From Kiloniellales bacterium (GTDB lineage: Bacteria > Pseudomonadota > Alphaproteobacteria > Kiloniellales > JAKSDN01): 7,296 bases of DNA. The stretch lies in assembly GCA_022360075.1 (NCBI GenBank), contig JAKSDN010001470.1, forward strand, positions 1 through 7,296, given 5' to 3'. The notes beneath the pieces were generated by a model that was not told where the DNA came from, did no database searches, and saw nothing but the letters and a program-made list of their open reading frames with translations. This document shows, piece after piece, positions 1 through 6,246 of the stretch. A program made the translations under genes and the position numbers. Positions within the stretch are counted from its first letter, which is position 1, and each line of letters starts with the position of its first letter.

Positions 1-748
1 CCTGTTCAAGCCGCCGGCGGCGCTGGACGGCGAGACGGTGCCGGTCGTGACCTACCTCTCCGGCCTGACCTGCACCGAGGAGAACGTCACGGTGAAGGCC
101 GGCTTCCAACGCGCCGCCGCCGAGCTCGGCCTGATGGTGGTAGCGCCCGACACCTCGCCGCGCCACACCGACTACCCGGGCGAGCGTGACGAGTACGACT
201 TCGGCAGCGGCGCCGGCTTCTACGTGGATGCGACCGAGGCGCCCTGGTCCGGGGCCTACAAGATGTACAGCTACATCACGAAGGACCTGGCGGCCGTGGT
301 CGCGGCGAACTTCCCGGCGGACATGGCGCGCCAGGGCATCTTCGGCCATTCCATGGGCGGACACGGCGCGATCACCATCGCGCTCAAGCATCCCGAGACC
401 TACAAATCGGTCTCGGCCTTCTCGCCGATCTGCTCGCCGATGCGCTGCCCCTGGGGCGAGAAGGCCTTCACCGGCTACCTCGGCACTGACCGCGAGGCCT
501 GGCGTGCCTACGACGCGAGCGAGCTGGTGCGCGAGAGCAGCTCGCAGGCCAAGATCCTGATCGACCAAGGCAGCCACGATCAGTTCCTGGAGGAGCAGCT
601 CAAGCCCGACCTGCTGGTCGAGGCCTGCGAAGCGGCCGGCCATCCCTTCGAGCTGCGCATGCAGCCGGGCTACGACCACAGCTACTTCTTCATCGCCACC
701 TTCATGGAAGATCATCTGCGCTATCATGCGGCGGAGATCGGTGGGTGA
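1..748 (+). CDS. fghA: S-formylglutathione hydrolase, 3' part (5' end outside window)
   Basis: This cytosolic serine hydrolase of the esterase D family cleaves S-formylglutathione to formate and glutathione, the last step of glutathione-dependent formaldehyde oxidation after the class III alcohol dehydrogenase. The frame is open from base 2, giving 248 residues. The family is about 280 residues long, so roughly 30 N-terminal residues lie upstream, and the GTG at 38 is internal. The conserved block SGLTCTEEN carries the family cysteine and is followed by APDTSPR. The nucleophile lies in GHSMGGHGA (Ser codon at 350), the acid in DQGSHDQF (Asp codon at 578), and the histidine in GYDHSYFF (His codon at 677). 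Together these form a complete catalytic triad. The match to E. coli FrmB/YeiG-type enzymes is strong along the whole visible length. The stop is TGA at 746-748. The usual partner dehydrogenase is not in view and may lie upstream. Confidence 0.95.
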   Translation, partial: LFKPPAALDGETVPVVTYLSGLTCTEENVTVKAGFQRAAAELGLMVVAPDTSPRHTDYPGERDEYDFGSGAGFYVDATEAPWSGAYKMYSYITKDLAAVVAANFPADMARQGIFGHSMGGHGAITIALKHPETYKSVSAFSPICSPMRCPWGEKAFTGYLGTDREAWRAYDASELVRESSSQAKILIDQGSHDQFLEEQLKPDLLVEACEAAGHPFELRMQPGYDHSYFFIATFMEDHLRYHAAEIGG

Positions 749-814
749 AGTTTGGTCTTTTCGGGCGTCGCGCAGCCTGTGGCCGAAGTGGACTTGCCCC
801 AAGCCCACCCCACC

Positions 815-933
815 CTGTCATGCTCGGGCTTGACCCGAGCATCCATGGTCATGGCAGCACGGGCCCGTCCAAGGTGACTTCGGTCCGGGTTCCACCGCAC
901 CATGGAACCTCGGGTCAAGCCCGAGGGTGACAG
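815..933. repeat. 119-bp palindromic intergenic element, copy 1
   Basis: The element is bounded by imperfect 34-bp terminal inverted repeats, 815-848 and 900-933, which match at 30 of 34 positions. Each arm is itself a hairpin. The left arm has a 9-bp stem, 820-828 with 834-842, and a 5-base loop CTTGA. The right arm stem, 906-914 with 920-928, pairs at 8 of 9 positions and has loop TCAAG, the reverse complement of the left loop. A 51-base core, 849-899, lies between the arms. It lies in the gap between convergent fghA and the ABC exporter gene. The arm sequence resembles REP-like repeats familiar from alphaproteobacterial intergenic regions. No transposase or obvious target duplication is present. 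It may help end transcription from both sides, but that is inference. Confidence 0.88.
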
Positions 934-999
934 TTGGAAGACGCATTATAGTCCGGCTCGCCGAGGGAGGAACCGCACTCGGCCCAGCACCACCCCACC

Positions 1000-1118
1000 C
1001 TGTCATGCTCGGGCTTGACCCGAGCATCCATGGTCATGGCGGCACAGGCCCGTCCAAGATGACTTCGGTCCGGGTTCCACCGCACTATGGACCCTCGGGT
1101 CAAGCCCGAGGGTGACAA
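1000..1118. repeat. 119-bp palindromic intergenic element, copy 2
   Basis: This second copy lies in the same orientation, 185 bases downstream of copy 1. The two copies have the same length with no indels and differ at 6 positions by hand alignment. The left hairpin stem is identical to that of copy 1. The right hairpin stem, 1091-1099 with 1105-1113, pairs at all 9 positions, because an A in copy 1 is C here and restores a C-G pair. The shared sequence extends about 10 bases further left as a C-rich run (CCACCCCACC). The 66-base spacer between the copies (934-999) has no gene I can support. Short frames readable through the element are translations of the repeat, not genes. Confidence 0.88.
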
Positions 1119-1176
1119 TGAAGTGAAGGGACTGAGTCCTACCGGTCGACGACCCGGTCGCACTTGCGCCCTCACC

Positions 1177-2952
1177 TCAATCCGCCGCCACCTCGAACCC
1201 GCGGGCCTGGATCGACAGGAGCTCGCGGTAGTAGCCGCCCTCGCGCGCCATCAGCGTGCGGTGGTCGCCCTGCTCGACCACCGCGCCGTCGCGGAACACC
1301 AGGATCCGGTCGACGTCGCGGATGGTCGAGAGTCGGTGGGCGATGACGATCGTCGTGCGGCCCTCCATCAGGCTCTCGATCGCGGCCTGGATCGAGGCCT
1401 CGGTCTCGGAGTCGAGGCTGCTGGTCGCCTCGTCGAGCACCAGGATCGGCGCATCGGCGAGGAACGCGCGGGCCAGGGCCACGCGCTGGCGCTCGCCGCC
1501 GGAGAGCTTGACGCCGCGCTCGCCGACCAACGTATCGTAGCCGTCCTTCAGCCGCGCGATGAAGTCGTGCGCATGGGCGCGCCGGGCGGCCAGTTCGACC
1601 TCCTCGAGCGTCGCCTCGGGCCGGGCGTAGGCGATGTTCTCGGCCAGCGAGCGGTGGAACAGCACCGGGTCCTGCGGCACCAGGGCGATGGCGCGGCGCA
1701 CGCTCTCCTGGGTCGCCGCGGCGATGTCCTGGCTATCGATCAGGATCGCCCCGCCGTCGACGTCGTAGAGCCGCTGGATCAGCTTCACGAAAGTGCTCTT
1801 GCCGCTGCCCGACTTGCCGACCAGGGCGATCTTCTCGCCCGGCGCGATGGTCAGGGAGAAGCCCTGGTAAATCGGCGCCGGCTGGTTGCCGTAGCGGAAG
1901 GTGACGCGCTCGAAGGCCAGGCCGCCGGGCCCCACGCGCAACGGCGTGGCGCCCGGCCGGTCGGCCACATCCGGCGCCGAGCGGTCGAAGCGCACCAGGT
2001 CCTGCAGCTCGTTGATCGACTGCTGAAAGTTCCGCACATGCTGGCCGATCTCGCGCAGATAGCCGCTGATCAGAAAATAGGCGGTCATGACGAAGGCGAC
2101 GTCACCGGCCGTGGCCTCGCCGCGCGACCAGAACCAGAGCGCCAGGCCGAGCATCCCGGCCTGCAGGATCAAGGCGAGGACCGACTGGATGACCCCAAGG
2201 TTGACCTCGCGCTGCCAGCTCCAGAGCGCATGGCGGCGCCAACGCTCCGCGATCGCCAGGAAGCGCGCGTCCTCACGGGCCTCGGCGCCGAAGGCCTTGA
2301 CCGTCTGGTTGCAGGTGATGGTGTCGGCCATCGCGCCGCCGACCTCGGCATCGGCCGCGTTCATCTTCTCGTAGGCGGGCGCGACATAGCGCACCGCCAA
2401 GGCGGCGCTGAGCAGGATGTAGAGGGCCATGGCACCGAGCGCGAAGAAGCCCATCAGCGGCCAGCGCTGCAGCAGCAGGGCGGTGACGCCGATGAGCACG
2501 ATCATCGCCGGGAAGAAGCCGACGAAGACCGTATCGGCAAAAAGGTCGTAGGCCCACATGCCGCGCGAGATCTTGCGCACCGTGGCGCCGGCGAAGCTGT
2601 TGGCGTGCCAGTCGGCGCTGAAGCGCTGCACCTTGTGGACCGCGTCGCTCAAGATGCGCCGCATCACACTGGAGGCCAAGTGCATCCACATACGAAAGGC
2701 GCCTTCCCGCAAGGCGTGATAAGCGGCCGTCAAGCCGACGAAGGCGGCGAGCGCGCCGATGGCCGATGTCAGGCCCGCGCCCTCGCCTCCCTCGGTCAGG
2801 GAATCGACGAGGCGGCCGGCCAGGACCGGTAGGAGAACGTCGCAGAGGGTCGCCGCGAACATCGTGGCGAAGAGCGCGCAAAGCAGCAGCGGCGTGCGGC
2901 GCCAATAGCGCCACACGAAAGCCACCACTTCCTTGAACCGCACCGTCATCAT
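1177..2952 (-). CDS. ABC exporter half-transporter (fused membrane and ATPase domains)
   Basis: This 591-residue inner-membrane exporter subunit should act as a homodimer, using ATP to move an unidentified substrate out of the cytoplasm. Its N-terminal half has six likely membrane helices, near residues 21-43, 61-80, 141-161, 166-188, 253-275 and 283-299. The ATPase domain follows with every motif intact: A-loop Tyr354, Walker A GKSGSGKST (379-387), Q-loop Gln427, signature LSGGERQ (483-489), Walker B ILVLDE (503-508), D-loop SSLD (511-514) and H-loop His539. This is the MdlB/MsbA-type arrangement, and the length is normal. The start is the first of two adjacent ATG codons (2952 and 2949); upstream there is only a weak GGA-type ribosome site. 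No partner half-transporter or other export component is adjacent, so the substrate (lipid, peptide or drug) cannot be deduced. Confidence 0.93.
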   Translation of the reverse strand: MMTVRFKEVVAFVWRYWRRTPLLLCALFATMFAATLCDVLLPVLAGRLVDSLTEGGEGAGLTSAIGALAAFVGLTAAYHALREGAFRMWMHLASSVMRRILSDAVHKVQRFSADWHANSFAGATVRKISRGMWAYDLFADTVFVGFFPAMIVLIGVTALLLQRWPLMGFFALGAMALYILLSAALAVRYVAPAYEKMNAADAEVGGAMADTITCNQTVKAFGAEAREDARFLAIAERWRRHALWSWQREVNLGVIQSVLALILQAGMLGLALWFWSRGEATAGDVAFVMTAYFLISGYLREIGQHVRNFQQSINELQDLVRFDRSAPDVADRPGATPLRVGPGGLAFERVTFRYGNQPAPIYQGFSLTIAPGEKIALVGKSGSGKSTFVKLIQRLYDVDGGAILIDSQDIAAATQESVRRAIALVPQDPVLFHRSLAENIAYARPEATLEEVELAARRAHAHDFIARLKDGYDTLVGERGVKLSGGERQRVALARAFLADAPILVLDEATSSLDSETEASIQAAIESLMEGRTTIVIAHRLSTIRDVDRILVFRDGAVVEQGDHRTLMAREGGYYRELLSIQARGFEVAAD

Positions 2953-2992
2953 CGCTCGTCCGGGCGGCGCGCCAGGGCGCCAGCCCTCTCCC

Positions 2993-3009
2993 GTGCTCTG
3001 TCAGGGCAC
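2993..3009. repeat. Small inverted repeat upstream of ABC exporter gene
   Basis: The 17-base sequence GTGCTCTGTCAGGGCAC folds into a 7-bp stem (2993-2999 with 3003-3009, including one T-G pair) and a 3-base loop. It ends about 40 bases before the exporter start on the minus strand. It could be an operator half-site pair or a 5' leader hairpin, but it is short enough to be chance in GC-rich DNA. Confidence 0.35.
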
Positions 3010-3068
3010 ACAAGCCGTGCGCCAACATCGTCGGGGAAAGACCGAGCGGAACGACTTTCGCTGAAATC

Positions 3069-3114
3069 AGACTCTTCGTTGCGGCGGTTCTTGATTGCCC
3101 GCCGCTCGGAGTCT
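3069..3114. repeat. Two-part inverted repeat in divergent intergenic region
   Basis: The outer arms AGACTC (3069-3074) and GAGTCT (3109-3114) pair. The inner arms GCGGCGG (3081-3087) and CCGCCGC (3099-3105) pair around an 11-base loop. A 6-by-3 internal bulge separates the two helices. No T-run follows on either strand, so a simple intrinsic terminator is unlikely. A regulatory site or a folded leader of the desaturase transcript is possible. Confidence 0.5.
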
Positions 3115-3133
3115 CTTGGATGCTGTGGAAAGC

Positions 3134-3157
3134 GGGCCCGGTCCGATCCCCGGGCCC
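3134..3157. repeat. GC-rich 8-bp hairpin
   Basis: GGGCCCGG (3134-3141) and CCGGGCCC (3150-3157) are perfect inverted copies around the 8-base loop TCCGATCC. It follows the 3069-3114 structure by 19 bases. A weaker pair follows, CTACGC (3161-3166) with GCGTAG (3181-3186). The clustering suggests a folded leader or protein-binding region, but its function is unknown. Confidence 0.5.
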
Positions 3158-3455
3158 TGGCTACGCCGCGTCAGAAGACTGCGTAGAGGCCGGGGGACAA
3201 AGAATGAAAGACTCTGGTCATCATTCCGGGTCCCTCCACTCGGGCACACTGAAAACGCCGGTGCGCCGCTCAGGACAAGACTATGGCACAGACCCGATGA
3301 AGACTGAAGAGCCGATCCACTGCTTTTCGCGGAACCTGAGGAAATCGCAATCTTCGGCCAAGACACGATCGATACAGGAAGGATTGTTGCTCGACCGGCG
3401 CACCATGCAGCCGGTATCTTTGCGACGACAAGCTTCCGGTATCGCGGACCGACCG

Positions 3456-4394
3456 ATGGACGAGACCTTCGTCAGCCTACAGGCCATCGACAAGGCCGCC
3501 TTCAAGGCCCTGTGCCGGCGTTCCGACGCCAAGGGCTTGCTGCAGCTCTTCAGTCATCTGGCCGCGCTCGGATGCAGCGGCGGACTGGTCTGGCTGGCGC
3601 AGGGCAGTCTCTGGCTGCTGCCGGCCCTCTTGCTCTACGGCGTCGTCCTGACCTTCCTCTTCGCGCCCTTGCACGAGACGATCCACCGCACCGCTTTCGA
3701 GAATCGCTGGCTGAACGATGCCGTCGCGTGGCTTTGTGGCGCCGTCTTGGCCCTGCCGCCCGCCTATTTCCGCGCGTTCCACTTCGCGCACCATCGCTAC
3801 ACCCAGGATCCGCGGAAGGATCCCGAGCTACGGGCCCCGAAGCCGGCTACGCCCTGGGACTATCTCGTCCGGCTGTCCGGCCTGCCCTACTGGCGCGAGC
3901 GCCTGACCACGACGCTCCAGCACGCGCTGGGACGGGTCGAGTCGGGCTTCATTCCGCCCCGCCAGCGGCCCGCCATCGCCCGCGAGGCGCGCATTCTGCT
4001 CGGCGTTTATGCCGGGCTTCTGGGTCTATCGCTCGCGACCGGCAGCCTGGCGGTGCTCATCTATTGGATCGTCCCGGCCCTGCTCGGCCAGCCGCTGCTG
4101 CGCGCCTATCTCCTGGCCGAGCACACCGGCTGCCCGCTGGTGCCGGACATGCTGCGCAATACGCGGACGACGACGAGCAACGCGCTGGTCCGATGGCTGG
4201 CCTGGAACATGCCCTATCACGTCGAGCATCACGCCTATCCGGCCTTGCCTTTCCACGCCCTGCCGCGGGCCCACGATGCCCTGCGCGAACGAATCGCGTT
4301 CCTGGCACCAGGCTATATCGCCGTGCAAAAGGAGATCTGGGCCGGACTCGGCAAGGGGTCCGGCGCGGCTTCCGGAGAAGCGCCGCTTTCCTAG
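3456..4394 (+). CDS. Membrane fatty acid desaturase family protein (three histidine boxes)
   Basis: This is an integral-membrane di-iron oxygenase or desaturase of 312 residues from the chosen ATG. The three metal-binding boxes are HETIH (73-77), HFAHH (109-113) and HVEHH (255-259), and EHTGC (222-226) and an NTRTT motif (235-239) lie between the second and third. Hydrophobic spans lie near 33-70, 88-105 and 178-220. The box order and the HFAHHRYTQDP context resemble the subgroup that includes rhizobitoxine desaturase RtxC and MocD-like hydrocarbon oxygenases. The substrate, whether acyl lipid or small molecule, is not determinable. The start is uncertain: ATG 3456 gives the usual family length but has a weak ribosome site. 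ATG 3405, TTG 3387 (after AGGAAGG) and ATG 3204 (after GGGGGA) are in-frame alternatives, and the added residues look non-conserved. No ferredoxin or reductase gene is adjacent. The stop TAG at 4392-4394 overlaps the bactofilin stop on the opposite strand. Confidence 0.88.
   Translation: MDETFVSLQAIDKAAFKALCRRSDAKGLLQLFSHLAALGCSGGLVWLAQGSLWLLPALLLYGVVLTFLFAPLHETIHRTAFENRWLNDAVAWLCGAVLALPPAYFRAFHFAHHRYTQDPRKDPELRAPKPATPWDYLVRLSGLPYWRERLTTTLQHALGRVESGFIPPRQRPAIAREARILLGVYAGLLGLSLATGSLAVLIYWIVPALLGQPLLRAYLLAEHTGCPLVPDMLRNTRTTTSNALVRWLAWNMPYHVEHHAYPALPFHALPRAHDALRERIAFLAPGYIAVQKEIWAGLGKGSGAASGEAPLS
4391..4394. other. CTAG tetranucleotide shared by two convergent stop codons
   Basis: The palindrome CTAG supplies TAG for the desaturase on the plus strand (4392-4394) and TAG for the bactofilin on the minus strand (4393-4391). 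The two convergent coding regions therefore meet with no intergenic space, and any terminator for either gene must lie within the other gene's coding sequence. Confidence 0.85.
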
Positions 4395-4900
4395 TCTTCC
4401 TGGCGCTCCTGGAGCGATTTCGCGCGCTCTTCCGGCGGTAGGACCGCGATGTCGCCGGAGATCTCGCCGCCGCCTTCGATCACGATGCGGCCGTAGCGGA
4501 TGCGGCCCTCGACCCTTGCCGTCGGGCGTAGCAGGAGCTCGCCGCGCACGGTGAGCTCGCCCTCGTAGCGGCCGGCCACCTCGACATCTTCCACCGTCGC
4601 TTGGCCGCTGAACAGGCCGTCCTCGGCAAGCTGCAGAAAGCCGACCTCCACCGAAGCCTCCAGCTTGCCCTCGACCACCAGGGTCTGGCAGCGGCCGATC
4701 TCGCCCTTGACCTCGATCTCGCGGCCGATGACCAGGACGCCGCCGGTGCCGCCGGCCAGGCTTTCGCTCGCCGGGCCGCTGCGGGCCGCCGGCATGCCGA
4801 CCACGGAGCCGCCCATGGGCCGGCCACCGGCCGGCCGCGCCGGCGGGGCGCTGCCGAGGTCACGATTACGCCGCTCTTTGGTGCCCGTGGCAGACGCCAT
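4391..4900 (-). CDS. Bactofilin (polymer-forming cytoskeletal protein)
   Basis: This 169-residue bactofilin belongs to a family that polymerises without nucleotide and scaffolds cell-envelope or polarity proteins at the inner membrane. The first ~50 residues are rich in Gly, Pro, Ala and Ser and look disordered. From about residue 53 to 153 there is the short, repetitive Val/Ile/Gly-rich pattern of a right-handed beta-helix (VLVIGREIEVKGEI, LVVEGKLEASV, VEDVEVAGRYEGEL, GELLLRPTARVEGRI, GRIVIEGGGEISGDI). A charged tail ending in ERQED follows. The length is typical of the family. The start ATG at 4900 is supported by GGAGA 7 bases upstream, whereas extending the frame further upstream would run into the neighbouring transporter gene. 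The frequent peptidase or ParA-like neighbours are absent. The 122-base gap to the transporter gene upstream probably carries its own promoter, although I found only weak boxes. Confidence 0.9.
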   Translation of the reverse strand: MASATGTKERRNRDLGSAPPARPAGGRPMGGSVVGMPAARSGPASESLAGGTGGVLVIGREIEVKGEIGRCQTLVVEGKLEASVEVGFLQLAEDGLFSGQATVEDVEVAGRYEGELTVRGELLLRPTARVEGRIRYGRIVIEGGGEISGDIAVLPPEERAKSLQERQED

Positions 4901-5022
4901 ACTACTTCTCCGAATCTGGAAGGTCGCTGACCCCAAATCTAGTCGCTCGCGAGGCGAGTCGGTAAGGCAAAAATAGGGCCGTCCGATCTGAAAGAACACG
5001 CCACGGGGCGATTGTCCAGCGC

Positions 5023-6246
5023 CTATGTCAGGCCGAGCAGACCGCTGGTCAAAGCGCCCAGCAAGACGACGAGCCAGGGCGGCACACGGCCCAACGCCAG
5101 CAGCGCGAGTGCCGCGATGACCAGGGCGAAGTCCTCTGGCGCGGCCACCGCGGCGACCCAAAGCGGATCGTAGAGCGCGGCCAGCAGGACCCCGACCACG
5201 GCGGCATTTGTTCCTGTCACCGCCGCCACGACGAGCTTCTGGCGGCGTAGCTGTGCCCAGAACGGCAAGATGCCGAAGATCAGCAGGAACGACGGCAGGA
5301 AGATCGCCAGCGTGCAAAGCAGCGCGCCGCCGAGACCGCCCAGGGGCATGGTCGGCAGGGCGCCGAGATAGGCGGCGAAGGTGAAAAGCGGCCCCGGCAG
5401 CGCCTGTGCCGCGCCGTAGCCGGCGAGAAAACCGCTCCTGTCGACCCAACCGTGGGAGACCACCTCGGCCTCCAGCAGCGGCAGCACGACGTGGCCGCCG
5501 CCGAAGACCAGCGCCCCCGTCCGGTAGAAGCTATCCACGAGATCCAGCACCGGCGCCTCGGTCAGCGCGGCGGTCAGTGGCAGGGCCGCGAGCAGGACAA
5601 AGAAGCCGACCAGGGCAAGGCTGCCGATCCTACGCGAGCCGACGTAGCGCGCGCCCGCCTCGCCCTGTGCCTCATCGACCAGGCCGCGCATGAGTAGCAT
5701 CCCCACCATCGCCCCCAGGAGCATGGCTCCGAGTTGGCCGACCGTCTTGGGCAGCAGCAACACCATGATGGCCCCCACCGCGGCCAAGGCCGCACGCTGG
5801 CGATCCGGGCAGAGCTTCGTCGCCATTTGCCACAGCGCCTGAACGACGACGGCGACGGCGACCAGCTTCAGGCCGTGGAGCACCGCATGCTGGTCGAGGC
5901 CGCCGAATGCGGCGATCCCGAGGCCGAGCGCCGTCATGATCAGCGCCGACGGCAGGGTGAAGCCGACCCAGGCCGCCAGGCTGCCGGCGAAGCCGGCGCG
6001 GTGGGCGCCGAGCGCCATGCCGACCTGGCTCGAGGCCGGTCCGGGCAGGAACTGCCCGAGCGCCACGTACTCGCCATAGCTGCGCTCGTCGAGCCAGCCC
6101 CGCCGGCCGACGAACTCGTCGCGGAAGTAGCCGAGATGCGCGACCGGACCGCCGAACGAAGTGAGGCCGAGCTTGAGGAACGCGACGAAGACCTCGGCGA
6201 CGCTGCCGGCGGCAAGCGGCCTCGGCGTCCGCCGGACGTCGCTCAC
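5023..6246 (-). CDS. chrA: CHR-family two-domain membrane transporter (ChrA-like)
   Basis: This 407-residue inner-membrane protein is a long-chain member of the chromate ion transporter family; characterised members expel chromate. It shows the family's internal duplication. The N-terminal half has FGGPVAHLGYF (31-41) and GQFLPGP (64-70). The C-terminal half has the matching FGGGHVVLP (248-256) and QALPGP (281-286). About ten hydrophobic segments are visible and the length is usual. The start is GTG at 6246. It is preceded by AGGGTGG 4 bases upstream, and no ATG occurs until residue 77, inside the conserved domain. GTG 6246 overlaps the TGA of the upstream lyase as GTGA, so the two should be translationally coupled. 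No chromate regulator or reductase is visible. The true substrate may not be chromate, given the partner gene. The symbol reflects family membership only. Confidence 0.9.
   Translation of the reverse strand: MSDVRRTPRPLAAGSVAEVFVAFLKLGLTSFGGPVAHLGYFRDEFVGRRGWLDERSYGEYVALGQFLPGPASSQVGMALGAHRAGFAGSLAAWVGFTLPSALIMTALGLGIAAFGGLDQHAVLHGLKLVAVAVVVQALWQMATKLCPDRQRAALAAVGAIMVLLLPKTVGQLGAMLLGAMVGMLLMRGLVDEAQGEAGARYVGSRRIGSLALVGFFVLLAALPLTAALTEAPVLDLVDSFYRTGALVFGGGHVVLPLLEAEVVSHGWVDRSGFLAGYGAAQALPGPLFTFAAYLGALPTMPLGGLGGALLCTLAIFLPSFLLIFGILPFWAQLRRQKLVVAAVTGTNAAVVGVLLAALYDPLWVAAVAAPEDFALVIAALALLALGRVPPWLVVLLGALTSGLLGLT
6243..6246 (-). promoter_or_regulatory. GTGA stop/start overlap coupling lyase to ChrA-like transporter
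   Basis: On the minus strand the sequence GTGA contains the transporter start GTG (6246-6244) and the lyase stop TGA (6245-6243). Such 4-base overlaps usually mean the second gene is translated by ribosomes finishing the first. The AGGGTGG within the last lyase codons could also recruit ribosomes. Confidence 0.75.

Larger units (their letters stand above)
2953..3455. other. Divergent intergenic region, no convincing gene
   Basis: About 500 bases separate the divergently transcribed ABC exporter and desaturase genes, so promoters for both should lie here. I could not pick confident -35/-10 boxes. Reading frames across it give Ser/Pro/Arg-rich translations with less GC-biased third positions than the flanking genes, and none resembles a known family. 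The region holds four inverted repeats, listed separately where strong. In the desaturase frame there are several possible upstream starts: ATG 3204 after GGGGGA, TTG 3387 after AGGAAGG, and ATG 3405. Part of 3204-3455 may therefore be 5' coding sequence or leader. Confidence 0.6.

Noticed and set aside
815..1118. CRISPR array
   Set aside because: There are only two copies, the 119-bp unit is far too long, it is internally palindromic, and no cas genes are present.
724..1175. Several short frames (60-90 codons) on both strands in the repeat region
   Set aside because: They translate the two palindromic elements and give near-identical peptides from each copy, which is a known source of false hypothetical proteins.
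1087..2832. A 581-codon open frame on the plus strand, antisense to the ABC exporter gene
   Set aside because: Its translation is Ala/Arg/Asp/His-rich with no domain pattern or hydrophobic order, while the minus strand carries every ABC ATPase motif. Long antisense frames are expected in GC-rich genes.
3512..4441. A 309-codon plus-strand frame overlapping the desaturase
   Set aside because: It is Arg/Ala/Pro-rich without membrane segments. The alternative frame has three histidine boxes.
4901..5022. Intrinsic terminator for the ChrA-like gene
   Set aside because: A short T-run (CTATTTTTGCC on the minus strand) is present, but I found no stable stem directly before it.
4391..5449. An extended 352-codon form of the bactofilin reaching into the ChrA-like transporter gene
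   Set aside because: The added N-terminal sequence is an out-of-frame translation of the transporter gene and intergenic DNA. ATG 4900 has a good ribosome site and gives the normal bactofilin length.
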